Assembly: GCA_910592005.1 (NCBI GenBank)
Contig: CAJVPP010002722.1
Span: 1 to 13,731 of the forward strand
Origin: Funneliformis mosseae
Taxonomy: Eukaryota > Glomeromycota > Glomeromycetes > Glomerales > Glomeraceae
Direction of reading: 5' to 3'
DNA length: 13,731 nt
Part shown: positions 1-9,513 of the stretch, one piece after another
Layout of the letters: the number at the start of each line of letters is the position of its first letter
Numbering within the stretch: the stretch's first letter is position 1
Program-made: the position numbers and the translations under genes
Notes under the pieces: model-generated
The model's database searches: none
What the model was told of the DNA's origin: nothing
What the model saw: the letters and a program-made list of their open reading frames with translations, nothing else

Positions 1-78
1 TTAATAAAATCTTTTGATTTTTAATAAAAAATAGTAAATTAACGCTAAAAGTTTATTTTATATATCTATATAATATAG

Positions 79-1914
79 AATAATAATCTTTATATATTTA
101 ATATTGGTGATTATCATGCAATTCATTCTATACATCAACCTGTTACTTTAATTACCACCAATGATAAACATTTTGCAACTTGTCTTTTAAAATTAGTTGA
201 TAATTGTGCACCAATTCCAACAATTTATCAAAATATATCAATTCAAAATCCTAAAAATGTTGATGCTTTTAATCTTTATTGGTATTTAGAAACATATTAT
301 AGTGGAATTTTTGATACAAGCTATAATATTAGAAAAAATCAGTGAATTACATAAAAATCAATAAATCAAAATCAATTTAACTATATTGATCAACTTACTA
401 TTCATATATATAATGATGCAATCCAAGAAAAAAAAGAAGAACAATCTATGAAAGGAGTTCATATGATATCTTTTCAAAATATGAATTTACATTCACTTGC
501 AGATTATCTCAAAGCTATGCAAGCTTTTGCTAATATTCCTTCATTAAATAAATATTTATTATTAAATGTTGTACCAATTGTTGCAAATTGGCCTAGATAA
601 CTTTTCATATGTATGGCAATTATACACCTTCATTCACAAGACAATCAATCTGTTATTCCTTCATATATGCATAATTTTGTTCTAATTCTTAGACCACTTC
701 ATGTGTCTTTAAATTTTGCGAAAAAGCTATTATGTTATATCACAACTTCTTTGAAAATCTTTTTCATTTTGTATTTGGTTCAAAAAAAACCTTTGCAAAA
801 AAACCTAAACTATGGAGAATAAATTTAATATTAGAATTGACTAGTGAAACATTGAAACAAATATCAAAAATTATTATGCAAAAATTTATGCATACATGTA
901 AAGATATAGAATATAGAACATTAATAGACCTACTAGATAATATAATTCCTGCTACACTTAATATTTATGCCTTATTATTTCGTTCTGGATCATTTGAAGA
1001 ATATATTGAAACAATATTTTGCCTTTGGATATTTGCATTAAAATGGAGAAGAAAAAATTATAATAAGGCGTTATTAGCATTTTTATCTGATTATTTTTAT
1101 TAGAAAGATAATAAATATCCAATAGCAGAAGCATTAAAATTATACCTTGTAAATTTTAATGATTACATTGTTGAAAATCTGCATAACAAAATAAGAGCAA
1201 ATATAAATACACATGATAGTGTAGAGAGTATTATTACACAGGTCTATATTATAGGTAAGAGAGAATATTTGATTAATTAAAAAGAATAATAATTAATTTT
1301 TTTTTTTTTTAGATAATAATAAAATACAATTATTAAAAGATAATTTTTCTAAAACAAAACGATATCCATATACACCCTCAACTTTAAATTATCTTACCAA
1401 AATAATAACAGTATTTCTACTTCAATATTTCTAAAAAGTATTTATCACACAAGGTCAAAGCTATATTATTGAACAAAGGTGTTATCCTCTTTACAAATTA
1501 GTTGCTTTTGATACTATTGTTGATGTTAAATGCTTACCAACTGGATTTAATACAATACATCCACCTTCACTAAATAATTATGACTTATGCAATAAACTAC
1601 TTATTGCAAATAATCATATGTATGATGGTAAAGTATTAATTTGTAGTTATGGTTATCATTGGGGTTGCCTTGCATATTTAGAATATAAGTGTAGGTATTG
1701 TGAAGATTATTATAAGAAAAGGATTGAGACAAATGTTAAATTCTTTTTAAATCAGTTAGAAAAAAGCTCTATGATGCTTACTGAAGAAGATAGAAATTTG
1801 GAAGGAGAGGAAAAAAAAGTTCAGGAGGAGGAAGAAGAAATAGAAGTAATTAATAAAGATACACTTATAGAAATAATGATAGAAAAAGAGTTGACAAATA
1901 TTTGTAATTGGTAA
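79..1914 (+). pseudogene. Decayed, 5'-incomplete copy of a repeat-associated gene family with a RING-like C-terminus
   Basis: The same protein can be followed through one frame from 79 to about 712, a second frame from about 714 to 1254, and after an intron (1255-1312) a third stretch from 1313 to the stop at 1912-1914. Recognisable landmarks are NIGDYHAIH (from about 100), VVPIVANWPR (about 568-597), RPLHVSLN (about 688-711), then KRYPYTP (about 1360) and a zinc-binding-like block CSYGYHWGC..KCRYC (about 1645-1702), followed by an acidic E-rich tail. Breaks are stops at 343 (TGA), 349 (TAA), 598 (TAA), 1101-1103 (TAG) and 1432 (TAA), and a frameshift near 712-716. The same landmarks occur in the minus-strand copy at 2457-4939, which fixes the family assignment from this sequence alone. 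A TAG at 76-78 directly precedes the open stretch and looks like an intron acceptor, so the missing N-terminal half probably lies left of the window. I recall this family as common in Rhizophagus; its function is unknown to me, and a transposase role is inferred. Confidence 0.8.
1255..1312 (+). other. Intron inside the plus-strand pseudogene
   Basis: The 58 bp segment starts GTAAGA and ends with a long T run plus AG. Removing it joins a frame-3 exon to a frame-1 exon through a split Asp codon, and the joined frame then stays open apart from one stop to 1914. The intron carries in-frame stops, so the splice is the simplest reading. Confidence 0.7.
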
Positions 1915-2286
1915 CACTAATTAGTATTAGAAATACAAAGAGAATAATTAAAAAAAAAATAAAAATAATATAATAATCTATTTTATTTTCACCTAAATTG
2001 AATTTCATGTAACAATATAATTCGTTAATAATAATTTTTCGTCATTTTTAATTATTAAATTACTCCCAAAATCAACCAAATCTAATTTGATCTCTACCAT
2101 TAAAAAAGCAAACGAAAGGTTATTTTGATATTTGTAAAATTTTTTTTTATAAAGCTTAGTGAGAAAAAAGCCATCGTATATGCGATATGTTTTACAATTT
2201 TTATATATATTTTATATATTTTATAATAGAATAATATAAAAAGGATCATTACGACTCATAACCTTTTAAAAAAATTTCACTATGCT
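1915..2286. other. AT-rich spacer between the two convergent pseudogenes
   Basis: No coding frame is supported. The stretch contains A/T homopolymers and an imperfect 14 bp palindrome (ATCGTATATGCGAT, about 2173-2186). It ends where the left inverted repeat of the minus-strand element begins. It probably holds the 3' flank of the plus-strand copy. Confidence 0.5.
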
Positions 2287-2323
2287 AGAAGGGACAGTCT
2301 TTAGTTACACAAAATTTTCAAAT
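2287..2323 (+). repeat. Left inverted repeat of the putative transposon
   Basis: AGAAGGGACAGTC (2287-2299) matches the inverted right end with one mismatch, and GTTACACAA...CAAAT follows at 2304-2323. The partner spans 5109-5153 on the opposite strand; the right end has about 14 extra bases between the two matching blocks. Confidence 0.6.
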
Positions 2324-2456
2324 CTAGTAAGGAGATGATGCATCAGTCAACTAATCAAAATTACAATTTTTGTAATGAAATCACATGATTTAGAAAGCCA
2401 TAATATTAGAAATTTTAATTAATCAAGAAATTAAATCTTTTAAGATATTTATTTAA

Positions 2457-4939
2457 TTAACTATTTGAATTGTGATTATAATAATGTAAATATATAAAAA
2501 TTTTACAATTTATAAATAATTCTTTTGCATATTCTAACAAATTTTCTACTTTTATATCATTTTTTGCCTCATCTACATCATTCAAATCTCCTTCAATTGC
2601 ATCTTTTTCAGTATCTTCTTCAACAGATTCTTGTTCACCTGATTTTTTTGTAAAACTGATTATTAGAGCATTGACATTTTTTTTAACCTTGTCTTGAAGA
2701 TATCCTAAATATATCAAACATTTAAATTGGTATCTTTTTAGACAATGGTTATGGTAACCATGTCCACATGCGAGAATGATACCATCAATCAAATAGCCAT
2801 TATATTCACAATACAAATAATCACAAAGAATGGTAGTATTTAGTTTCTTAGAAGTAACGAAATCCTGCAGAAGGTGATGATCGGCCATATCATAACCTAA
2901 AGAAGGCAATTTATATGTATTAATACTATTGGATGATGATTTAATAACTGAAGGATATATATAACATGCTTGGTAAATTTTCGTAAAGATATTCAAGAGT
3001 TATATAGCATACTTCTAGAAAAGATTATTTAATTGCTTTAGCGTATATGGATATTTAATGGTATTTACAAAATATTGCCTAAATTCATTTTCATCCTGCT
3101 GCTAAAAGATGAAATATGCTTTTTTCTGCAGTTGTTAAACTGTGAAAAACTTAGCGATATATCATCATATAATGCTGTGAATAAGTTCGATAGAACAATC
3201 ATTTAGAAAAGCAAGATTATTAGTAATCATATCAAAGATTGGATGATTAGTCTTCATCCAATAAAAAACATTAGAGAAAAACATTAAAGGGACAAGTTTG
3301 TAATTCCTCCTATCAAACTAAAGGAACAGATCACTCCAGCACTACATATAAGCTTCTTAATAAGCAGGCCAATTACCTCTTCAATGGTGTACTATGTAAA
3401 CGTCAAGGACTAAGGAAACTAAGTTACTTAATAGATCTATTAAATATAAAATCTCTATATTTTTGCTTGTACGCCTAATTTTCAAATAAACAACCTCTGA
3501 TATATTAAATCACGCTATACGCATAATATGAAGAATTAAGTTAATTCTTCAAGATCATAGTTTTTTACCAAGTTCCTTGTTCACATCAAATATGCCTTTG
3601 TAAATGTTGTTGAAAAAAAAGAGTTTTGTAGAAAAATGAATTCACGACCATTTAGCAATACGTGAAGAGGATCCATTATAGGTAAAAAGGATATAACAAA
3701 ATAAGAAATGGTTTTATTGTTAACGAGAAGGCTTTGCATAATAGCTTTATAAATGTAGAACTGTCTAGGCCAATCTGCAACAATAGGAATAGCGTTATTG
3801 GAAAGGTACTCTTACATCAGTTCTTAGTCATATACGATTTAGAGAGCTTTCGTATATCCTCCTATACCTTTCAAACCATTTTCAACAAAATTGATAAGGA
3901 TAGCATTTTTTATATGCTGACTACCCTCTTTTCCCACTAGTCTATCATTGTAACTGTGAATCATCAAGCTGTCAATAACATCATTATTAGGAGAATTTAC
4001 TCTTATACTATTCCGCTTGTGATCATAATATAAAACTCTGAGGTTTAAGATGAATCGTTTTTCAAGATACCTAGTGATCAATTTAGCATTAATGATCTTT
4101 AAATTAATTACTTCACTTTACGGTATTGCAGGAATTAGACATAGATTCACTATAATTGTTGCCATATGTGTTACCCAAGACGTACTGGTAGTATCAGGTC
4201 ATCTCTGAGCATAAATATTATGATAATCATCTATGTTCAGAACAAATGAATTCTCTGAATGTTTTGCAAGAGCCTTCTTTACATATTCTTCATTCGTATC
4301 AAATATTTTTTTTTGATCTATCAATTTCGATGTTGTAGATACGCTAAGATTAATCATTATATTTAGGCCTTTATTACTTATACCTACTGAATCTAAATAA
4401 AATCCAAGATCAAATTTAAAAGAGTTAATTTTTGTATTATTTAGTAATGCTAGAAGATAACATATAAAAAGCATCAATTTTTTCATATGGTCCATCATTT
4501 GTTTGTTACGTTCAAGTGGTCGAGCCACTAAATAGAGCTGGTCAAAAAAATTCTTCAAACTCAGTTTAATTTCTTGAAATATTCTTTGCATTTTATCGAA
4601 CGAATATATGGATTTTTCTTTCTAGGAATGTTCTCTATCGTAAAGTATCTTTGCCATCACCTTAATAGCTTCTGTAAAGTTAACCTTCATACTTACCTCC
4701 TCAGTCATAATATTTTTACCTGTAACTTGTTCATCCATGATTTTTACTTTCTTACGGCCTTTTTTTAAAGGATTTTTTACAAAAGTATATAGCATATTGT
4801 TACATAAGAGAATACCTTCATTCTATGTTACCTTTGCTAAATTATTATTCTCAACTTCCTTCCATTTTTCTCCCTTTAACAAACGAAATTTAGCTGACTC
4901 AACAGTTTGGCATTCTATATATTTCTTCGTCTCAGACAT
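2457..4939 (-). pseudogene. Near full-length decayed gene of the same family, RING-H2-like C-terminus; likely transposon-encoded
   Basis: Reading the minus strand from an ATG at 4939-4937 (MSETKKYIECQ), one protein of about 825 residues can be followed to the TAA near 2457. Landmarks in order are KGEKWKEVENNNLAKV, GRKKVKIMDEQVTGK, KNFFDQLYLVARPLER (about 4550-4500), LNIDDYHNIY (about 4240-4210), HSYNDRLV (about 3950), IPIVADWPRQFYI (about 3795-3755), PIMDPLHVLLNGRE (about 3680-3640), FFSNVFYWMKTNHP (about 3280-3235), KYPYTLKQLN (about 3055), then LCDYLYC and CGHGYHNHC..KC, ending in an acidic region and KVENLLEYAKELF. The long open stretches are 4591-4199, 4081-3839 and 2996-2457. Breaks include stops at 4199-4201, 4118-4120, 3839-3841, 3824-3826 and 3812-3814, more between 3600 and 3000, and a frameshift in the A run near 3611-3620. 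The C-terminal block resembles a RING-H2 finger, but its last expected Cys is Tyr (KCLIY). Acidic residues in NIDDYH and ADWP, with PLHV..N further on, recall DDE-type fungal transposases such as the DUF6589 group; this is a weak inference. Confidence 0.8.
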
Positions 4940-5108
4940 ATCTTTAACAGCTAATAACAATATAAAGGCGTAGAATTAATGGGGATTAAAAAAATATATT
5001 GTAGAGTAGTGCAAATACTCAAATTTTGCTTAATGCATTTGTCATATTTTATGGTGGAGAAAGGTTGCGCAAAGAGCATCAAAAATGTACTGTAAAATAT
5101 ATAAAAAA

Positions 5109-5153
5109 ATTTGAATTGTGTAACCGTTCTCCTTATTTGGGACGGTCCCTTCT
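5109..5153 (-). repeat. Right inverted repeat of the putative transposon
   Basis: Read on the minus strand from 5153 the sequence begins AGAAGGGACCGTC, then after a short spacer GTTACACAATTCAAAT (5124-5109). It mirrors 2287-2323. The plus strand here also contains GGGACGGTCCC, a near-palindrome of 11 bp. Confidence 0.6.
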
Positions 5154-5156
5154 GAA

Positions 5157-5840
5157 GACTTAACCATGGTTCCCGCTCCCTAGTTTATTTGATTGTTTGT
5201 AGTTTTAGGTTAGATTGATGGTGACTTTTTAATATATCATTACACTATTATTTGATTAATTTTATTTTTCTTTTAGGCTAAATCGGTAGCATAGGTTTTG
5301 GACAAATTCTTTGATTTTTATCATTACTTTAAATATTAGTACTCATAATCATTATTTTTTATTTTAATTTTTTTTTTTTACATAATTACGTAATAAAAAT
5401 TACAAAAAATTTTTGTTCCAATTTTTTTTTTTTTTTAAAATCATATATAAACAACCGTTTTTTCCTACCTATTCTTTCTTTTTTGGGAATGACCATAGCT
5501 AACACTATATAAAGTGCAATCACCTATTAAATGACACCACAAAGTTTAGATTCGAAAAGTACTTTTAATCTTTTCTTTCTTGGTTAGATTACTATACTTG
5601 GACTAGATACATGTGAATAAATTGCCAATAGCCAATCATATACGATTCGCAGTCATATGTTTTTTTGATACTTTGGCGGGGACCTTAAATAGTTTTCCCG
5701 GTCCTCCTGGCACCAACATCTATATAGCATAAACTGTATGTAGTTTAAAAATTATTTCAAAAGGAAAAATATCCGACTTTGTATCTGAAAAATTTGGTTA
5801 TTTGTGTCACATTTGGAACGAAACGCATTTACTATAAGAT
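5157..5840 (+). repeat. Tandem duplication upstream of permease gene 1, copy 1
   Basis: The copy runs from GACTTAACC to ACTATAAGAT and is nearly identical to 5875-6519. It differs by about 35 extra bases near 5175-5210, an extra 11 bp (TGTCACATTTG, near 5804-5815, probably a slip between two ATTTG repeats), a 5 bp change near 5235, and a few single-base differences. It contains CTATATAAAG at 5505-5514 and the motif CGGGGACCTTAA at 5677-5688. No protein-coding frame is supported. It abuts the right end of the putative transposon. Confidence 0.9.
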
Positions 5841-5874
5841 TTTGCAATATTTTTTTTTAGTTAAGATCGTTTCG

Positions 5875-6519
5875 GACTTAACCACGGTCCCCGTTTAGAT
5901 CGACGGTGACTTTTTTTAATATATCGTATCGTTACACTATTATTTGATTAATTTTATTTTTTTTTAGGCTAGATCGGTAGCATAGGTTTTGGAAAAATTC
6001 TTTGATTTTTATCATTACTTTAAATATTAGTACTCGTAATCATTATTTTTTATTTTAATTTTTTTTTTTACATAATTACGTAATAAAAATTACAAAAAAT
6101 TTTTGTCCCAATTTTTTTTTTTTTTTAAAATCATATATAAACAACCGTTTTTTCCTACCTATTCTTTCTTTTTTGGGAATGACCATAGCTAACACTATAT
6201 AAAGTGCAATCACCTATTAAATGACACCACAAAGTTTAGATTCGAAAAGTACTTTTAATCTTTTCTTTCTTGGTTAGATTACTATACTTGGACTAGATAC
6301 ATGTGAATAAATTGCCAATAGCCAATCATATACGATTCGCAGTCATATGTTTTTTTGATACTTTGGCGGGGACCTTAAATAGTTTTCCCGGTCCTCCTGG
6401 CACCAACATCTATATAGCATAAACTGTATGTAGTTTAAAAATTATTTCAAAAGGAAAAATATCCGACTTTGTATCTGAAAAATTTGGTTATTTGGAACGA
6501 AACGCATTTACTATAAGAT
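5875..6519 (+). repeat. Tandem duplication upstream of permease gene 1, copy 2 (gene-proximal)
   Basis: This is the second direct copy, separated from copy 1 by a 34 bp junction (5841-5874). It ends about 45 bp before the permease ATG, so it is probably the original promoter and 5' leader region and copy 1 the extra copy. The near-identity of two non-coding AT-rich stretches implies a recent duplication or gene conversion. Confidence 0.9.
6195..6204 (+). promoter_or_regulatory. Candidate TATA element of permease gene 1
   Basis: CTATATAAAG lies about 360 bp upstream of the ATG, inside duplicated copy 2. The identical element sits at 5505-5514 in copy 1. Permease gene 2 has a closely similar TATATAAAG about 95 bp before its ATG. 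The long distance for gene 1 would imply a long 5' leader or leader intron, so the call is tentative. Confidence 0.35.
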
Positions 6520-6565
6520 AAACAAGAATTTTTTTTTTTGAGTTTTAAATTGTTTTTTGAATCAA

Positions 6566-8686
6566 ATGCCTGAAAGCAAAGTTGATACTACGCCTCCAAA
6601 TTACTTGCAAATTAATCAAGGAAATAACGAACTTATACAACCAAATATAAGTTCTATTATTTCCGAACCTAATATGTCACACGATGATTCATTGTTAGGT
6701 GTATTTTATGGTATTGGTATGAATGTAAATAATGTATTAGGATCAGGAATAGTTACTTCACCAGGAATTATTTGGAACTTAGTAAAGTCTCCAAGGATTA
6801 TATTAATTTTATGGCTTATAGGTGGACTTATTAGTATGACAGGAACGTTAACTTACGTTGAACTTGGAGCTATGCATAAAATAAGTGGTGGAGAGACGAA
6901 ATATTTACAGACTGCTTATCCAAAACCGAAACTTATGATGAGCTACCTTTTCAGCCTTATGTTTATTTTGTAAATGTTAACGTTCACTACATTCTGAATT
7001 TTAAAAGTTTATCAGAAATGATTTTAAAGTAATGAAAAATATACTTTTAGTGCAATACAACCAGGAATTATAAGTTCTGTCTTGCAAACCGCAGCACTGT
7101 ATTTTTGGTATACCATTACGGGATCTCAATACGATAAAGATCCTGAGGAATACGACAACTTTAAATTTTCTCCGATGTGGTATGAATGAATCATTTTATT
7201 TCTTATGAATTTAGATTACAAATTTAAAGTTCCAATCTTTATTATTTTATTTTTATCTTTCAGGAGTATAAAGATTATTGCAATTGCAAGTTTGTTAATT
7301 ATAACATTGTATCACATGCGCAGCAACAGGTGGGCAAGTCTTATCAACCAAACATTGGCGATTATCAAGTTGATTACATATTCAATTATAGCAATAATAG
7401 GAATTGTTAAATTGATTATAAATTGGGAGACAAGTCGCAGTAATTGGCATGAACCATTAAAAGTAGATACAGGAATCATAGAATACTCTCATTCGATTTT
7501 GTTGGTAAGTAAATATACATGAGTGATGATAAATTGAATCTTCTTTTTGAAAAACTTAATTGTTCATTTTATAGATTATGTTCTCCTATAATGGCTGGAA
7601 TAATTTGAATTGTAAGTCTTGTGAATTTTAGTATTTTTCTTTCGAAAAAAAGTTTATATATGAATAAATTTAATTGTTGTGTAGATTCATTAGACGAATT
7701 TAGAAATCCGGAAAAGAAATTGATTTTCAGTAATAGCATCAGCGTTGGAATCGTCTCTATAATGTGTAAGTGTGAACTTGAACTTTATCCCAACTCTCAA
7801 TTTGAACGCATTTTTTTTTTTACAGATCTTCTCGTAAATATTGCATATATCTCTGTTTTACCAAAAGTAGACGTGGATAATGAAACGACAAATGAAACTA
7901 TAGCAGCATCATTCTTTTCTCAATTATTTAAAAGCGATATAGTTGTTAGAATTTTCACTTTACTTATTGCACTCTCTGTAATTGGAACTGCTGCGGCTTT
8001 GGTATGGAGGTAAATTATCACACTTTTCATATATCAAACGTTATAATAAATCTTTAATAAATTTCTAAAAATAATTTAGTGGATCAAGAGTTATTCTTGC
8101 AGCAGCAAGATCAAACTTTTTTCCAGTATATTCGGATCAATTAAGAACATGGCATGAAGATTATAATACACCAGTTAATGCACTTCTAGTGCAATTTATT
8201 TGGTGTTCACTAATTATATTATTTGTTGGTGAGAATAAAACAATCACGAGTCGTGAATCATTTAAAATGTTTGCAATTTATAGTCTTTGGTTTTTTTATT
8301 TGGCTACTGGTGTAGGATTAGTGGTATGTGAAGGGAATTTTTTTTCCTTTTAAAAAAAAAGTATATATATATATACACGTTAAATTTTTTTTTTTTTAAA
8401 TATGCAACCTTTTGAAAATCACTAGGTGTTACGATATAAAAGGCCCGAGGAACATCGTCCCTTTAAAGTTTGGTTACCCATAACAGGATTATTTATATTG
8501 GCAGGAATATTTATACTATTATATCCATTAATAGTTGAATGTTCAGATAAAAGAAATTGTATAAATATAGTAAGAAATCCTATATACTTGAGTTACGGAT
8601 TTCTTTTCATTGCTTTGATGTCATGGTGTTTGAAGAAAAAGCAACAAGCTGATATCGACACGACTGAATTTTACACATCTTCCTAA
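6566..8686 (+). CDS. Amino acid permease, APC superfamily, LAT/SLC7 or Mup1-like (gene 1)
   Basis: A plasma- or endomembrane carrier predicted to move amino acids, probably neutral ones; the substrate cannot be read from the sequence. Hand-spliced exons: 6566-6969, 7051-7179, 7264-7504, 7575-7611, 7685-7765, 7826-8009, 8080-8323, 8426-8686, total 1581 bp, 526 residues, frame closed exactly. All seven introns are GT..AG. The start is the first ATG after an in-frame TGA at 6539-6541. A hydrophilic N-tail of about 42 residues precedes TM1 with the substrate-binding GSG motif (residues 59-61 in NNVLGSGIVTSPG); then IGGLISM..TYVELG (TM2) and HKISGGETKYLQTAYP follow. The 37 bp exon 4 encodes FSYNGWNNLN (TM6 region, residues 261-270), followed by LDEFRNPEKKL, both typical of LAT transporters. 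SGSRVILAAAR and LRYKRPEEHRPFKVWLP come before the last two membrane segments. About 12 membrane segments are expected. The lumenal loop near the C-terminus has CSDKRNC. Its paralogue lies 2.3 kb downstream in the same orientation. Confidence 0.92.
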
Positions 8687-8824
8687 TAATTATTAATAGT
8701 TATACAGCCTAAATAATTTGTTATAACGTTATTATTATTATTATTATTTTAATATTTTAGGCTTTCCTCTTAAAGCATAAATAAATTCTCATTATACATT
8801 CACAAAAACATTTTCGACAGTAGT

Positions 8825-9370
8825 GTAATTAATAAATCTACTCTTGACCTTAAACGAATCGCGTTATGTTTACAAACCTTTCTGTTCAAAATATTCTATA
8901 GATACTCAATTGTATTTAAGTCAGGTGGTTATGCAGACCATTAAATATTTGAGATTGAATTACCATATTTTCTATCTATTGCTTAATTGCTTTGCTTAAT
9001 GAACTGATGCATTTCATCTTAAAAATTATATTCTAATTCAATTCCCAACTCATCAGTAAAAGGCAAAAGATTATTTTTTAAATCTCAATATATACAAAAA
9101 ACCCACAATTTACCAGAAACTTGAATTAAAACTCCAATATTATTTTTCATAGAATACCTCTATATATAATTATATCATATTTTTGCTGATTTTACAATGG
9201 GAATTAAACATAATTTTCATGAGGACGACACCAAATACATCATTTTGAAACAATAAAAAATGAGATAGAATGAACAAGAATATCTATAATATTTCGTTCG
9301 CTATGGACACCTTTTCAGGGCTAATTTTCTCACCTTGTTCAAATTCAATAAGTTCTTAGATTTTTAGCAT
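8825..9370 (-). pseudogene. Tc1/mariner transposase remnant
   Basis: Read on the minus strand, an N-terminal piece starts with an ATG at 9370 (MLKI, stop, ELIEFEQGEKI). It is followed, after an evident internal deletion, by WCRPHENYV (about 9237-9210), GVLIQVSGKLWV (about 9150-9110), DELGIELEYNF, and the hallmark WSA.PPDLNTIEYL.NILNRKV (about 8945-8880). The last block matches the SPDLNPIE..W motif around the third catalytic acid of Tc1/mariner transposases, with its Glu retained. Stops interrupt every block and frames shift, so no active enzyme is encoded. The length of about 180 codons is roughly half the usual 330-350 residues. The catalytic QDNAP-type block is not recognisable. Confidence 0.75.
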
Positions 9371-9480
9371 TAAAAATATATACTGTATATATATTCAAAT
9401 ATTAAAGCTTGTAACTATGTGGGAAAAAAATTTTGTTCATTTTTATGCATTTTTATCACATCAATTTGAGTATCAAAAAT

Positions 9481-9513
9481 CACGTGGTCCAATACTTTTG
9501 ACCGGGGAGTGTA
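9481..9513 (-). repeat. Terminal inverted repeat of the Tc1/mariner remnant (transposase-upstream end)
   Basis: Read on the minus strand the end is TACACTCCCCGGTC followed by AAAAGTATTGGACCACGTG. It has the xxCAAAAGTATTGGACCA core commonly seen at Tc1-like element ends and a terminal TA (9512-9513) as expected for the target duplication. No matching opposite end is found downstream between 8687 and 8825, so the element seems truncated there. Confidence 0.65.

Larger units (their letters stand above)
2287..5153 (-). mobile_element. Putative DNA transposon, about 2.9 kb, with imperfect terminal inverted repeats
   Basis: The element is defined by matching inverted ends: AGAAGGGACAGTC at 2287-2299 on the plus strand and AGAAGGGACCGTC read on the minus strand from 5153 to 5141. 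Further in, both ends carry GTTACACAA followed by CAAAT in the same order. Between them lies one long decayed gene read on the minus strand (4939-2457), leaving about 170 bp at the right end and about 130 bp at the left between repeat and gene. No convincing target-site duplication is visible: the outside flanks are TATGCT on the left and GAAGAC on the right. The ends are therefore approximate and the element is presumably old. Which superfamily it belongs to cannot be settled here; a cut-and-paste DDE-type element is the most likely reading given the inverted repeats, but that is inference. Confidence 0.6.

Noticed and set aside
1618..1914. Stand-alone small RING-finger gene
   Set aside because: The same frame continues upstream to the intron at 1313 with family-matching sequence; the ATG at 1618 is internal, and only one stop separates it from the rest.
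2457..2996. Stand-alone 179-residue minus-strand protein
   Set aside because: Upstream sequence continues the same family protein through stops (KYPYTLKQLN..KYAI), so this is the 3' part of a longer decayed gene.
3734..3940. Plus-strand open frame of 68 codons
   Set aside because: It lies opposite the minus-strand pseudogene block GLKGIGGYTKAL..IVADWPRQFYI and has no features of its own.
4574..4973. Plus-strand open frames of 64 and 78 codons
   Set aside because: They are antisense shadows of the minus-strand pseudogene, whose residues in this interval (KGEKWKEVENNNLAKV, GRKKVKIMDEQ) match the family order.
2275..5165. Target-site duplication around the putative transposon
   Set aside because: The sequences just outside the inverted repeats (TATGCT and GAAGAC) do not match, so none is claimed.
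6557..6565. Upstream TTG as start of permease gene 1
   Set aside because: It is not an ATG; the ATG at 6566 is the first in frame after a TGA at 6539-6541 and suits a eukaryotic gene.
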